From: Ipomoea triloba
Lineage: Eukaryota; Streptophyta; Magnoliopsida; Solanales; Convolvulaceae
Assembly (NCBI RefSeq): GCF_003576645.1
Contig: NC_044916.1
Location: 31,485,440-31,549,439, forward strand
Reading direction: 5' to 3'
Length of the DNA: 64,000 bases
Shown one piece after another: positions 25,153-36,538 of this stretch. The position numbers and the translations under genes are program-made. The notes below the pieces were generated by a model that worked only from the letters and a program-made list of their open reading frames with translations, did not search any database and was not told the DNA's origin. How positions within the stretch are numbered: the first letter of the stretch is position 1; each line of letters opens with the position of its first letter.

Positions 25153-25160
25153 TATAAAAA
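25153..25160 (+). promoter_or_regulatory. TATA box of gene A
   Basis: TATAAAAA followed by GGAGAAAAGG, about 100 bp before the ATG; the same block precedes gene B. Genes D and E have CAATAAAAAGG at this place. Confidence 0.7.
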
Positions 25161-25254
25161 GGAGAAAAGGAAGCACATTTGAGCAAGCTATCTAGGCATT
25201 CAGTTATCAATTCATAGATATACCTTGAAAAGTTGAGAGTGATAGAGAGGAGAG

Positions 25255-27186
25255 ATGAAGGTAGCTGAAGTGCTTCGCATGAATGGAGGAATTGGAGACA
25301 CCAGTTATGCCAACAACTCCCTTCTTCAGGTTATGCATTGCATTGCATTCCTTAACGTTAATCCCTTCATGCAACTCATAAATCTCGTACGTACTGTTAT
25401 ATATTGTCAAAAATGAAATGGTTTTGGTTTTGTTCAATGCAGCAAAAGGTGATACTTATGACGAAGCCAATAACCGACAGAGCCATAACAAGCCTCTATA
25501 CCAGCCTCAACAATCCTAAGACCATTTCCATTGCAGACTTGGGCTGTTCCTCTGGCCCCAACACCTTTCTCGCCGTCTCCGACCTCGTCAAAGCCGTTGA
25601 CAACCACCGGAAGAAGCTCCAGCGGCGACACTCTCCGGAGTTTCAGATTTACTTAAATGACCTTCCCACCAACGACTTCAACACCATTTTCAAGTCGTTG
25701 CCAAAACATGAAGAGGATTTTAGGAGGGAGATAGGAGAGGGGTGTGGGCTGCGCTTCTTTAATGGAGTTCCCGGTTCATTTTATGGCAGGCTTTTCCCCT
25801 CCGATACCCTCCATTTTGTTCATTCTTCTTCTAGTCTCCATTGGCTATCTCAAGTACAACTCTATATATATACTTAATTATGAATTACAATCATTAATTC
25901 GATCTAGCTTTAATTTGATTTCCAATTTGTTTTGATCGCGCACAGGTACCTAAAGGAGTAGAAGAGAACAGGGGCAACATTTGCATGGCAACTGCTAGTC
26001 CACCATCTGTGATAAAGGCATACTATGATCAATTTGAACAAGATTTTTCTACTTTTCTCAAGTGTCGCTCTAAAGAATTAGTGAAAGGTGTTGCGCCCGC
26101 GGAAGTGGGATAGATCAGATTGCAACAATAATTTGAGAAAGAAAAATAAATGAGGCACAGATTTTACGTGGAAAACCCCTAAACAAATTAGGGTAAAAAC
26201 CACGGGCAAGGGTAGAAGAATTTCACTATGAGAAAATAGGAGTTACAACCACTCTCTAACTAACAAGGAGAAAACAAGGATAATTCTCTCTTGCTAGGAA
26301 GGAGAAATACACTCAACAAACTCTCTAATATCTCTAGTATATGAGGGAAGAATAAAATGATTTGGGATGACAAGAATGGCAAATGACCTCCCTATTTATA
26401 GTTGAGTATTATGGGTCATTTTGTAGTTAGTCTAAAGTTTAGGGATCAAACAATAAATTGTTCTTCAATGCCTAACTTTGACTTGCCTAACATTGCCTAA
26501 TTTTGCCTAACAATGTTGATCAAAATTTGCAGCTTGTGTGCTGCCTAATTCTGCCGACAAAAGGTGGAAGAATGGTTTTGACCATGTTGAGTAGACAAAG
26601 TGAACACCCTACCTGCCATATTTGGGAACTCCTAGGTTTAGCCCTCAATGATATAGTTGCAGAGGTAGTTATATGCTCAACACATTTTTAAAATAAGTTA
26701 CTACATATATGATATATCCACAACACTTTAAAAAACTTATTATTACATTATTTTTTGCGCACTATAGATTGGCCTCCTTAGAAGAGAAACTCTCTCTATA
26801 TATATATAGCTAAAAGTTGGCTTAATTATTTGATGCAGGGTTTTGTGGAAGAAGATAAACTAAATTCTTTTAATATTCCTCTATACACACCATCTTTAGG
26901 GGAAGCAAAATTCTTAATTGAGAAGGATGGTTCCTTCACTATTGAGTGCTTGGAGGCTTTTCAAATTCATTGGACTGAATATAATAATGGAAGTGATTAT
27001 GATGGGTACAACGTGATTGCTAGGTGCATGAGAGCTGCTGCGGAGCCTATGCTTGTTAGCCACTTTGGTGAAGGAATAATTGATGAGGTGTTCCGCAGAT
27101 ACGAAAAGATGATTGCTGATTCCATGTCGACTCGCCCGGACTACTCTCAACACATTACTGTTACTATTTCGGTTATTAAAATGTAA
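25255..27186 (+). pseudogene. SABATH methyltransferase A, disrupted by an LTR
   Basis: Member of the SAM-dependent carboxyl methyltransferases (salicylate/benzoate/jasmonate type). Exons 25255-25329, 25443-25853, 25946-26664 (interrupted) and 26839-27186. Without the insert it would code for 358 residues, the usual family size. SAM-binding DLGCSSGPN gives D57 and N65, LNDLP gives D98/L99, and SFYG gives S137/F138. The substrate-pocket pair is H158-W159 (Met-Trp in Clarkia SAMT). A 471-bp LTR (26089-26559) inside exon 3 brings a stop at 26111-26113, cutting the protein at about residue 218. Everything else, including splice sites, is intact, so inactivation is recent. Nearest relatives here are B and C. 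Confidence 0.9.
26089..26559. mobile_element. Solo LTR (471 bp) inside exon 3 of gene A
   Basis: Starts TGTTGCGCCC, ends GCCGACA (TG...CA), flanked by a perfect 5-bp target duplication AAAGG (26084-26088 and 26560-26564). It contains GTGGAAAACCC and GGGTAAAAACCACGGG pieces typical of plant LTRs. There is no internal retrotransposon domain, so it is a solo LTR or a very short non-autonomous element. Confidence 0.85.
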
Positions 27187-27393
27187 TTTAATTCTAAATG
27201 TATCACAAATTTGCACTTAATTTGTGTATTTAGTTAAGGATTTCAAGTAATATTATCTTAAAATTCACTATAACAAATAATTTAAGCAAAATAAATGACT
27301 GTTTTTTTTTTTTTTTTTTTTTTAAATACGAATTGTTCTTCGCATGTTGTCTCAACTTAAGATTATGTGTTTTGGGTGCCTACTTCAATTTTG

Positions 27394-28102
27394 GTGAAGA
27401 GGTTGATATGTACCAACAAGGCTGCTTTGCCCGTGGCATGGTTTTCCGGCACAAATTTTACTGTGGACCGCACATCAAAGAGAAGTCGTTTTGATTAATA
27501 AAAATAGACAGACGAAATTCCGCTCAACTGCAGTTCCCCTTCAACGCAATTGCAGTTTCAGACGGATAAAATGACCTCCACACAATTGCAGTATCAGTTC
27601 AACACAACTATAGTATCAGTTCAAAACAATTGCAGTATCAGTTGAGATGAACTGTAGTATCAGTTATGAAGATTTAGGGGAGCAATTTCTCCCACTTATT
27701 AAAGTGACGTCGTATTGTGACCATGGCTCACAATGCATTGTGTACCGCGATCCACGGTATAACGACTTGTTCTCCGACTAGTCAAGGATCTGGCGGAGAA
27801 CAATAAATAAAGTCAATAAAGGTGCCCGCGTGTTGGTGGTTTGCTCGGAGATCCGGCGATTCTTGACCAAGTGGAAGCAAAGCTAGAGCTAAAGCCAGAG
27901 AAACATCGACAAGGCATGTGTTGAGTGAATATGGGAACATGTCTAGTGTGCTTGTGTGTTGTTTATTTTGGATGAAATGAGGAAGGCTTCCTCAAAGGAA
28001 GGGCTTAACACCACAGGTGAATGGCTCGAGTGGGGAGTGCTGTTTGGATTTGGGCCTGGCTTGACCGTTGAAACCGTTGTTCTTCATAGTGTTTCAGCTT
28101 AA
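27394..28102 (+). pseudogene. CHS pseudogene, internally deleted
   Basis: Begins GTGAAGAGGTTGATATGTAC (CHS 15532 onward, just before the active-site Cys) and ends at the CHS stop (TAA 28100-28102), with 3' UTR homology to about 28170. Defects: no 5' half; a MITE at 27451-27769; a 13-bp duplication-like insert in AACAATAAA...; and a deletion of about 340 bp that joins the codons around CHS 15651 to those near 15990, removing Phe215. The Cys motif is also changed (GCFARG for GCFAGG). It lies 200 bp behind gene A, same strand. Not functional. Confidence 0.9.
27451..27769. mobile_element. MULE-like MITE with 9-bp target duplication
   Basis: Flanked by TTTTCCGGC (27442-27450) and TTCTCCGAC (27770-27778), one 9-bp CHS sequence with two later changes. 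The left end ACAAATTTTACTGTGGACCG and the inverted right end CAAGTCGTTATACCGTGGAT are imperfect inverted repeats. The interior has repeated CAGTATCAGTT(C/G)A units. A 9-bp duplication points to the Mutator superfamily. Confidence 0.75.
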
Positions 28103-28383
28103 TATGTGTTTTGAATTGGGTACTTCAATTCAGTTTGTAATTGTTTCCATGGCACGTGGATTGTGTTTTATTATGCCATTCCTATATTTTCATTCATCCT
28201 CTTCCTTTTTGGCATTTTCTATTCTCCTATGTTTTTATTTATCCTCTCCCGCAACTCTTCACCGCCACCAACTCCTTAAAGTACGTGAAATCTCTATTAA
28301 GATGAAGGAGATTCGCAACAATATATATTGCTACTTCAATATGGGATGCTAGATCATGATTATGCTAATAGTTTTATTTCAAA

Positions 28384-28640
28384 ATGTTAAATTTTAATAT
28401 ATAAACAAACCTATTTAAATTTAAAACTTTTTAAATTTTATGAAATTTCTGTTTTAATCTTTTTACACTTATCAGCTTATAAAAAACTAATTTTACCAAA
28501 CACTTTTAAAGCATATCAACTAGATTAACAACCCTTCAGTTTTCAGCTTCTAGGATTATAGCTTTTGAACTAGGTTTGCCAAAAATAGCTATAAACTTTG
28601 AAGTTGTTTGGAAACTAGCAATAACAATCTGTATGGGTGA
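28384..28640. mobile_element. MITE fragment related to 55029 and 56941
   Basis: Shares ATTTAAATTTAAAACTATTTAA-like and TTTACCAAACACTTTT words with the elements at 55029-55520 and 56941-57452. Confidence 0.55.
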
Positions 28641-28857
28641 AGGATAAAATAAATAGCTAGTAATTAACAATGACTTTAACATCTGAATCAAAATCAAATT
28701 TGTAACCTCCATAATCGATAATTTAATACAGAAATTAATAGCTAGTTTGGGAGAAGAGGATAAAATAAATAGCTAGTAATTAACAATGACATTAACATCT
28801 GAATCAAAATCAAATTTGTAACATCCATAATCGACAATTTAATACAGAAATTAATAC
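28641..28857 (+). repeat. Tandem duplication, ~115-bp unit
   Basis: GGATAAAATAAATAGCTAGT and AACATCTGAATCAAAATCAA occur twice, about 112 bp apart; near-identical copies. Confidence 0.85.
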
Positions 28858-28859
28858 TG

Positions 28860-29645
28860 CGGTTACAAACGTTAATTTTTTTTAAATGATTTCAAACTTC
28901 TCAGATTGCTTTTATGAGAATTTCAACAAAAGAATAACTTGAGATTTTTAGTATGTAAAAAATATTTTGTATGTAATAGTTTAGTCAATTGTCGTTTTTC
29001 GAAGTTACAAAAGTTTTTAAAATTTTCAGATTCTTAGGTTCCACTTTCATTACTCTGGTTTTAAGAAGACAGAGTTTTGTATCTCAAAAGTTCTAGTTTG
29101 AATGTTTGATTACCTTTGTTGCTTAGTAAAGAAAATCGAAAATTATTAGGATAGTGTTTCAGATGCCTAAATACAATGATCAAGTGTTTCTTTGTTTGTA
29201 CTAGGTCTTAAGTTTGTTATATGAGAGTCAGACTCCTAACAAGTCATACTAAAGTTATTGAAATGCTTTTAGAATTGAAAAATATTGAAAATAAGAGGCT
29301 AAGAAGTGAAAAATAATGTTATAAAAGTGATTTTGATATAAGAAGGAGAATAAAATGTGAATTTTCTATTTTACCCCTCAAATTTTAATTATTTTTTAAT
29401 TTTTTCATTAGTTTTAACGGCCAGGGATCAAATGTGCCACTTCGTTCATAACTGAGGGACTAAACTCGAATACGGTCATAACCCAGGGATTAAGTCGGAA
29501 CTTGGTTAAAACTCAGGGACCAAAGATGCAATTTTCCCTTTTTAAAATTAATTCAAAATTAATACTTACAAATCAAAATTAAACAGTGCATCAAAAGGTA
29601 AAAAATTTGAAGAAAACACATGCACCAAAAATATGGTGATTAAAA
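28860..29645. other. Intergenic
   Basis: No gene. 29400-29535 contains phrases such as CAGGGATCAAATGTG and CTCAGGGACCAAAGATGC, a repeat-like pattern also typical of MITE ends, but I cannot delimit it. Confidence 0.4.
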
Positions 29646-29652
29646 AGTCCAT

Positions 29653-29800
29653 ATCGTTGTAGTCCAGTGGCATCAAACCCTTCCCTTTATACGGGAGGTG
29701 GTGGGTTCGGGGTTCGAGCTTCAGTGGAGTCAATATTGACTGTTGTGCTTCAATAGGTTGAGAAAGTAATTATGAACAGATACTGCATTGTAAAACCGAA
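29653..29800 (+). mobile_element. SINE copy
   Basis: Head GTTGTAGTCCAGTGGCATC, B-box region GGTTCGGGGTTCGAGC, body TCAATATTGACTG and tail TGAACAGATACTGCATTGTA, all shared with 17772-17931. No long A tail left. Confidence 0.7.
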
Positions 29801-29985
29801 TGATTACCACACGGTAAAGCACCGTGCTTAGCAAAGCCCGCAAGGTGCTTATAGTTCAAAGCACCATTTGGTACTAACTCACCTTTCACCCAAAAGGTGC
29901 TAAAGTTAATCACCGATTCAAATAAAAAGTGTACTTCTATCACAAATAAAATGTCATTTTTGTTAAAAAATTCTAACATAATCTC

Positions 29986-30100
29986 AATGGCATCTCTGTG
30001 GTTCTGCTAAATGGGAGGTCACATGTTCGAAGTCCAGTGGGGCGTTGCCTTTTTGTGTTTCATTAGCTTAAGAAAGTATGTATGAACAAATACGACCATT
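29986..30100 (+). mobile_element. Second SINE copy, diverged
   Basis: GGCATCTCTGTGGTTCTGCT, GGGAGGTCACATGTTCGAAG and GAAAGTATGTATGAACAAAT in family order, without the middle. Confidence 0.6.
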
Positions 30101-30416
30101 TTAGATTAAGGTATGTAAAGTAAATCTTGATCTATGATATAATTTGCCCAATGACGTGAAAATTCTAACAAACCCCTACCAAATAGGTCCAAAAAAAGTT
30201 TCTAAATAAAAATAAATAGCTAAATAAAATTACAGGTTTTTTTACACCCAATATGTAACAAGGCGTTTGGTTGACATGAATTTCGATTCAATTACAACTT
30301 AATTCAGCGAAGTTAGAGATTACAATGTTTGATTTGAGAAATTGCAATTCATGTATTCCTCCCTAAAAATTGAAATTCAATGTATCTTGGAAAGTAAAAA
30401 ACAAGAAAAATGACTA

Positions 30417-31024
30417 AGGGTGTGTTTGGTTGGGGGGTTTAGGCATAAGGTATGGTATCAAAGTGATTATTAGTGTTTGGTTGATATGTTTTGTGAATGC
30501 TACTATGGGTTTGGAATACCCCATTAATGGCAAAACCCATACCCTTATTAAATAAGGGTTTCATCTTCCTTCATCATTTCTTCCCCAACTATTAATAATC
30601 ATTCCCATTCCACCCAACTACCAAACATGCTAAGGGTGTGTTTGGTTCGCACATGGGAATCGGAATCGGAATGGGTATCAAATACTTGGTAAGGGTAATG
30701 GGTTTTGGTGAAAGTATTTAGCATGTTTGGTAGTTGGGTGGAATGGGAATGAATATTAATAGTTGGGGAAGAAATGAAAAAGTGAAATGAAATCCTTATT
30801 TAATAAGGGTATGGGTTTTCCCATTAATGGGGTATTCCATACCCATAGTAGCATTCTCAAAACCTATCAACCAAACACTAGCAATCACTTTCATACCCAT
30901 TCCCTATACCAAAACCCCCCAACCAAACACACCCTAAATACTTTCACCAAAACCCATTACCCTTACCAAGTATTTGATACCCATTCTGATTCCGATTCCC
31001 ATGTGCGAACCAAACGCACCCTAA
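30417..31024. mobile_element. Tourist MITE with an inverted copy of itself inserted
   Basis: Outer element 30417-30632 plus 30949-31024; inner element 30637-30945. Ends are GGGTGTGTTTGGTT. The inner copy is flanked by TAA on both sides and, read in reverse complement, matches the outer copy along its full length, so the family jumped into itself in the opposite orientation. Non-coding. A decayed relative is at 17231-18005. Confidence 0.85.
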
Positions 31025-31039
31025 GTTCTCCTCCTCCTC

Positions 31040-31042
<3 letters not shown>

Positions 31043-31073
<31 letters not shown>
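31043..31073. repeat. (AAT)n microsatellite
   Basis: Ten units. Confidence 0.95.
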
Positions 31074-31182
31074 AAGGACATTTTAATTTTTATATAAGTC
31101 CTTTCTTTCTCATTCCCATCATATCATTCCTAATTTTTCTCTATCAAATAACATAATATAAATTTCTTATTTATCCCACCTT

Positions 31183-31390
31183 AGCCCCACAGGATTGGAC
31201 AAAACCCAAGTTGCCAAATTTGCACCTGTTGAATAATTAATGCACGTATTTTAAGTAAGATTTTGTGTACACTATGGCACAGGCAGTGAGACAGGTGGAG
31301 CAAAGGTAAACTGCCGCTTTTTTTTTTTTTTTTTCCTAATTTGTATGCATACAATTGACTCATACCTTGAAAGGTTTGCTTACTGCCCTT
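31183..31390 (+). repeat. Shared upstream module, copy 1
   Basis: Same block as 37672-37870 and 57645-57790: GCCCCACAGG, TTGAATAATTAATGCACGTA, GATTTTGTGTAC and GGTGGAGCAAAGG in order. Its left continuation sits at 30200-30255, separated by the nested MITE. Confidence 0.7.
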
Positions 31391-31459
31391 GATTTTGCTC
31401 CTCGTTGATTGGACTGATCTTATACTGTTATGTGTAACCACCATTTGTTAATTGTTATA

Positions 31460-32155
31460 CATTATGGTGAATGGAGAGGCCAGGGTGATATTTATGGTAT
31501 TAAAGTGGCTAGAGATGCATCACCGATTTCACATTTATTATTTATTGATGATAGTCTTTTGTTCTTCAAAGCAAACCAAAAGAAGGTGTAAGCGGTGAAG
31601 GATTGCTTGACATTATATAGTGAGGCTTCGAGTCAACCTGTAAACTTTGATAAATAATCAAATATTATGTTCAGCTCTAGTACTATAACTGATATGATGG
31701 AATATGTGGCTACTAGTTTGAGGGTCCAGTTGACAAATGATCTCGGTAAATACCTGGGATTGCCATTGTTTTTGGGCCATAATAAGACTGCTACTTTCCG
31801 GTTTATAGAGCAAAAATTAGAGAGCGGATAAATTGCTGGAGGCATAAATTTATTTCTAGAGTGGGTAAGGAAATTTTGCTAAAATGTATTGCTCAGGCTT
31901 TGCCAATTTTCACTATGTCCGTCTATCTAATTCCAGAGCATGTTTGTGAAGGGTTCGAGAGGATCATGAATCGTTACTGGTGAGATAGTGGTGGATAATG
32001 TAATAGAGGAATTTCTTGGTTAAGTTGGTCTCAGTTGTTCTCCCCGAAACATTATGGTGGGATGGGATTTAGGAGATTGCATGAACGTAATTGACCTCTT
32101 TTGGCCAAACAAGGGTGCCGTCTTTTGATTTATCCTGATTCTTTAGTAGGAAGAC
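31460..32155 (+). pseudogene. LINE (non-LTR retrotransposon) reverse-transcriptase fragment
   Basis: Translates, with several stops and a frameshift, to plant L1-type reverse transcriptase: GIKVARDASPISHLLF followed by FIDDSLLF (the [YF]xDD catalytic motif with Ile for Ala), then KYLGLPLFLG, LLKCIAQALPIFTMSV and GGMGFRRLHERN. It ends abruptly at the repeat element starting at 32156, which would have cut it within the PDSLVGR region. Dead element. Confidence 0.85.
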
Positions 32156-32505
32156 ACAAAATTTGATTTCATAATACACAAAATTTAATTTCATAATACA
32201 CAGAATTCATGTTCATAATACACACATAAACACGGTATATAATGAACTTGAATTCTGCGTATTATGAATATGAATTATGTGTATTATGAATATATGAATT
32301 CTATATATTATGTTAAATGTTTATGTGTACTCAGTTATATAATACACAGAATATATGTTCATAATACACATAATTCATATTCATTATAATGTGCTTATGT
32401 GTATGTGTATTATGAACATGAATTTTGTATACTCTGAACATGAATTATGTGTATTGGGCCAGGTCTATAGTGCCCTGTGGACCCTGGTCTACGAGTGTAT
32501 ATATA
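32156..32505. mobile_element. MULE-like element with ATAATACACA minisatellite
   Basis: Array of diverged units around TTCATAATACACA(A/G)AATT on one side, inverted (TGTGTATTATGAA) on the other, so the element folds back. Near the right end is GCCCTGTGGACCCTGGTCTA, the GTGGACC word of the family at 27451. Confidence 0.55.
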
Positions 32506-32509
32506 CCTT

Positions 32510-32984
32510 GAGGATTGTTACTCTGATCTTCAGTGAAAAACTAATTAATAAAAAATAAGTAATTTGCACCTAGATACACCACATAAAATGATTAAAATTA
32601 AAATTACTACATAACACTCACCCATTAATATATACTCCGTATATGATAATCATAAAAAAAAAAAAAAACTCTTTATTTCCAATGATTTCCTGTCTTCAAT
32701 TTTAAAGTATGTACAAATTTATTGTTTGGATCAAAATTAATTAATCGTGTCTATAGACTCCGGCGTCGACGATATAATTTGCCAGCACCGCCCTACAGGG
32801 TAAAACCAATCATTTGGACATGTCATTTCACTCGATCGTTTCCACCTATCAATGTTCGCCAAAGCTACCTCATGGTCACCCAATTCCCAACAACGAAATT
32901 AATGTTGTTACTGGCCTAAGGTCCTTCGCGTTGTTATTTATTTATTTGACACAAGACATACTCGTAAAGCTTGACCTAAAAAAA
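32510..32984. other. Intergenic between repeat and gene B promoter
   Basis: No gene. TACTCCGTA at 32633-32641 and an A run at 32654. Confidence 0.5.
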
Positions 32985-33180
32985 TAGCATGGCCGGACCT
33001 AGTCTTTGCTCGTGAATGGTCATGTTTCTAAATGTTAAAGTCTTATCAATTAATATTTCACCATTAATAATCTTTTGAAACAGAGAAGACTTTAACGTTT
33101 AAATACATGACCATCCAAAAATGATCAAGTTCTAACAAAAAAATATATAAATATATATGGCTATCCAGCGGCTATAAAAA
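32985..33180 (+). promoter_or_regulatory. Gene B promoter, homologous to gene A; TATA at 33173-33180
   Basis: GCTATAAAAAGGAGAAAAGG about 100 bp before the ATG, and upstream words shared with 24975-25152. Confidence 0.65.
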
Positions 33181-33278
33181 GGAGAAAAGGATCGGAAGCA
33201 TGTTTGAGCAAGCTATCTAGGCATTCACTCATCAATTCCTACACATACCTTGAAAAGTTGGGAGTGGTATAGAGAGAG

Positions 33279-34673
33279 ATGAAGATAGCTGAAGTGCTTC
33301 GCATGAATGGATCGGAGGAAATGGAGACAACAGTTATGCCAACAACTCCCTTCTTCAGGTATTCATTAACATTAATCCCTTCATGCAAATCATAAATACG
33401 GTACTGTAATTGTAAAAAAAGACATGGTTTTTTTTTTTTCTAAATGTTTTTTTTTGTTTTGTTTTGGGTAATGTAGCAAAAGGTGATACTTATGACAAAG
33501 CCAATAACAGAAGAAGCCATAACAAAACTCTACACCAACCTCAACAATCCTAAGACCATCGCAATTGCAGACTTGGGGTGTTCCTCTGGCCCCAACACTT
33601 TGCTCGCAATCTCTAACCTCGTCAAAGCCGTCGACAACCACCGAAAGAAGCTCCGGCGGCTACACTCTCCGGAGTTTCAGATTTACTTAAATGACCTTCC
33701 CACCAACGACTTCAACACCATTTTCCAGTCCTTGCCAAAACATAGGAGGGAGATAGCCGGAGACGGGTGTGGGCTGTGTTTCTTCAATGGAGTTCCCGCT
33801 TCATTTTATGGCAGGCTTTTCCCCTCCAATAGCCTCCATTTTGTTCATTCTTCTTATAGTCTCCATTGGCTATCCCAAGTACATACGAGTATATATACTT
33901 TTGATATTGCTATTAATTACAATCATCAATTCTAGCTATGAACAATAATTTAATTGTTTTGATTGTGCGCAGGTACCTGAAGGAATAGAAGAGAATAAAG
34001 GCAACATTTGCATGGCAACCACAAGTCCACCAACTGTCATAAAGGCATACTATGATCAATTTGAACAAGATTTTTCTACTTTTTTCGAATGTCGCTCTAA
34101 AGAGTTAGTAAAAGGTGGGAGAATGGTTTTGACCATGCTAGGTAGACAAAGTGAACACCCTACCTGTCATATTTGGGAACTCCTAGCTTTAGCCCTCAAT
34201 GAAATAGCTGCAGAGGTAGTTATATGCTCAGCATGCACAATCTTAAAATGCGTTACTTACTACATACATTCGCAACACTTTAAAGCAATATTACAGTATT
34301 TTTTGTACACTTGATGCAGGGTTTTGTGGAAGAAGAGAAACTGAATTCTTTTAATGTTCCCCTATACACACCATCTTTAGCAGAAACAAAACTTTTAGTT
34401 GAGAAAGAAGGTTCCTTCACTATTGACTGCTTGGAGGCTTCCCAAATTCATTGGACGGGATATAATGGAACTGTTCATCACGTGGATAATGGTGGGTACA
34501 ACGTTGCTAGGTGCATGAGAGCTGTCGCTGAGCCCATGCTTGTTAGCCACTTCGGTAAAGGAATAATTGATGAGGTGATTCATAGGTACACAAAGATGAT
34601 TGCTCATTCCATCTCGACTCGCCCCGAAACCACTCGGTTCATTAATGTTATTGTTTCGGTTATTAAAATGTAA
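33279..34673 (+). pseudogene. SABATH methyltransferase B, frameshifted in exon 1
   Basis: Exons 33279-33358, 33477-33878, 33973-34215, 34320-34673; all splice sites are GT-AG and exons 2-4 are open (134, 81 and 117 codons). Exon 1 is 80 bp instead of 75 because of an extra ATCGG at 33311-33315, which shifts the frame and gives a stop at 33484-33486 just after the first intron. DLGCSSGPN and the H-W pocket pair (LHWLSQ) are kept. Exon 2 lacks three residues seen in A and C and has KHRREIAGDG instead. Translation from an ATG in exon 2 (33492) would lack the N-terminal SAM and acid-binding Tyr and Ser. Either a young pseudogene or a sequence error. Confidence 0.85.
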
Positions 34674-35096
34674 TGGAAAATACTTTGTGCCCCTACCTTT
34701 ACTTACAAAATTGTCACTTTCTGATGTGACAAATTTTATTTAATTTTTTTTTATTTAAATCAAATCTTATCCTATTAAAATTTGTAACATCATTTGGGGT
34801 GGCATATTTGTGTGTGGTAGATATAGTAGTATCCGACATTATTCAAATATACTTTAATTTAATTCTAAATGTATCAAAAATTACGTGTGTACGTTTAGTT
34901 AAGAATATGAAATGTAACTCTATCTTTAAATAAATTGTGACAGATAATTTATTATTTACTAGGCGTCCAGTAAAACCTCATTTGTTTCTCTCCAAGTGTA
35001 CATGGATGATGTAGTGCTTGCTAATGCAGACAAGTAACAAATTCAACAAATCAAACAAGATTTACACAACATTTCAAATCAAGGTTGGGATTCTCT

Positions 35097-35098
<2 letters not shown>

Positions 35099-35133
<35 letters not shown>
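35099..35133. repeat. (TA)n microsatellite
   Basis: About 17 TA units. Confidence 0.95.
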
Positions 35134-35134
<1 letters not shown>

Positions 35135-35136
<2 letters not shown>

Positions 35137-36100
35137 GACTTGATCGAGGTTGTACGTCACTACGTCAAAGTCAAAGTCAAAGGAATCAATGTAAATCAAA
35201 GAAAGTATGGTTTAGGGCATTCATACTTATGGATTTTATAGGGTTTTTGCAAGTCAAAAAAATAAGGAAGTGGTTTTAACTAGTATGGGGATGAGTTTAC
35301 GGGGTAATTTTTTTCTGCAAGTTTTCATTTTTTTGAGGGGCCGACATTAATAAAGATTGATTGATAAAGTAGTACACTAGTAAGATGAATATTACTCTAG
35401 ATAGTTATAATAATCGAAATAAAAACTTATGTCTTAATAATTTTTATATTAAAATAAATTAAGTATTCTTAATGCGGCTTTGATGGCTATGGGTGAGTCA
35501 ATAAAATTTAATATTTTTAGTTTGTTAAAAGTGACATGATTATAATAGACTTACTGATGATGTTGAAGAGTAATTAAAGAGTTTTGCAATGAAGTTACAT
35601 CATACAATTCATAGATTTTCATTGTATATATGATTAAAACTTCATTTTGCGTTTAATAAAGTGAATTATTATTGCTCTTGCAAACTCTTATTGATATTTT
35701 GAAATACAAATTTTTCTCAATAAGATTTATTAGATAATGAAATTTTTGCATTTAAATTCTTAAAGTAGAGAAAATTTTTGTCCCAGACATAATAGATCAA
35801 CTTGTAATAAAATGTACAATCTAAACTTGGAATAAAAAATTAAATTTTGTGTTACAAAAATTAATGTTTGATTTAAGTAAGAAAGGACAATGTATAGTTA
35901 GGATAATTCACATTCATATTCTTTTAAGGTGACGATTAAAAAAATAATATCTTTCACCTTTTATCATGAAAGAAACAAATCAAATTAATTAAAAATTATT
36001 ATATTTAAATTCTTACCACAAAGGAGAAAAGAGTTACAAATATAATCTTAAATTTTTTTTAAATGTCATGAGTTCATTTTGTTACAACAACAACAACAAT
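35135..36100. other. Intergenic, AT-rich
   Basis: No gene or clear element seen between gene B's flank and the TTA microsatellite. 34980-35050 reads like a short retrotransposon scrap (VYMDDVVLA-like), too short to assign firmly. Confidence 0.4.
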
Positions 36101-36103
36101 ACA

Positions 36104-36126
36104 TATTATTATTATTATTATTATTA

Positions 36127-36162
<36 letters not shown>
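36104..36162. repeat. (TTA)n microsatellite
   Basis: About 19 units with one CAT interruption. Confidence 0.9.
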
Positions 36163-36163
<1 letters not shown>

Positions 36164-36538
36164 AATGTTGGAAAAATAATTTGTAATAAACGAAGTTAGG
36201 AATAATAATAATAATGCTAGAAGAATATTTCACTATCAAAGTTTGTACATGAAGGGAAAAGTGAAACAGTAAATATGATATTTCTGGAAATATATTATCA
36301 TTGTACAAAAAATAAATCAAAATGTACAAGTTATCAATGCGCATGATTAAACTAACACATTTAATATTCGCATTAGAACCTTAACATCATTGTCACTTAT
36401 ATAATTTAGTAGATATTATATATTATTTAATTAGTAGAAGTAGGTTACAAGAATATTTATGTAATATTTTTTTTTTGTAATTTGTAACATGTATTATTTT
36501 TAATTTCCAAATTTGTACGTTCAATTTGTAGTTCCTAG

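Noticed and set aside
34980..35050. Copia reverse-transcriptase scrap (YMDD-like)
   Set aside because: Only about 20 codons resemble it (VYMDDVVLA); too short to call as a separate feature.
36104..36162. CRISPR-like or other regularly spaced repeat
   Set aside because: Simple trinucleotide microsatellite; plant nuclear DNA; no spacers.
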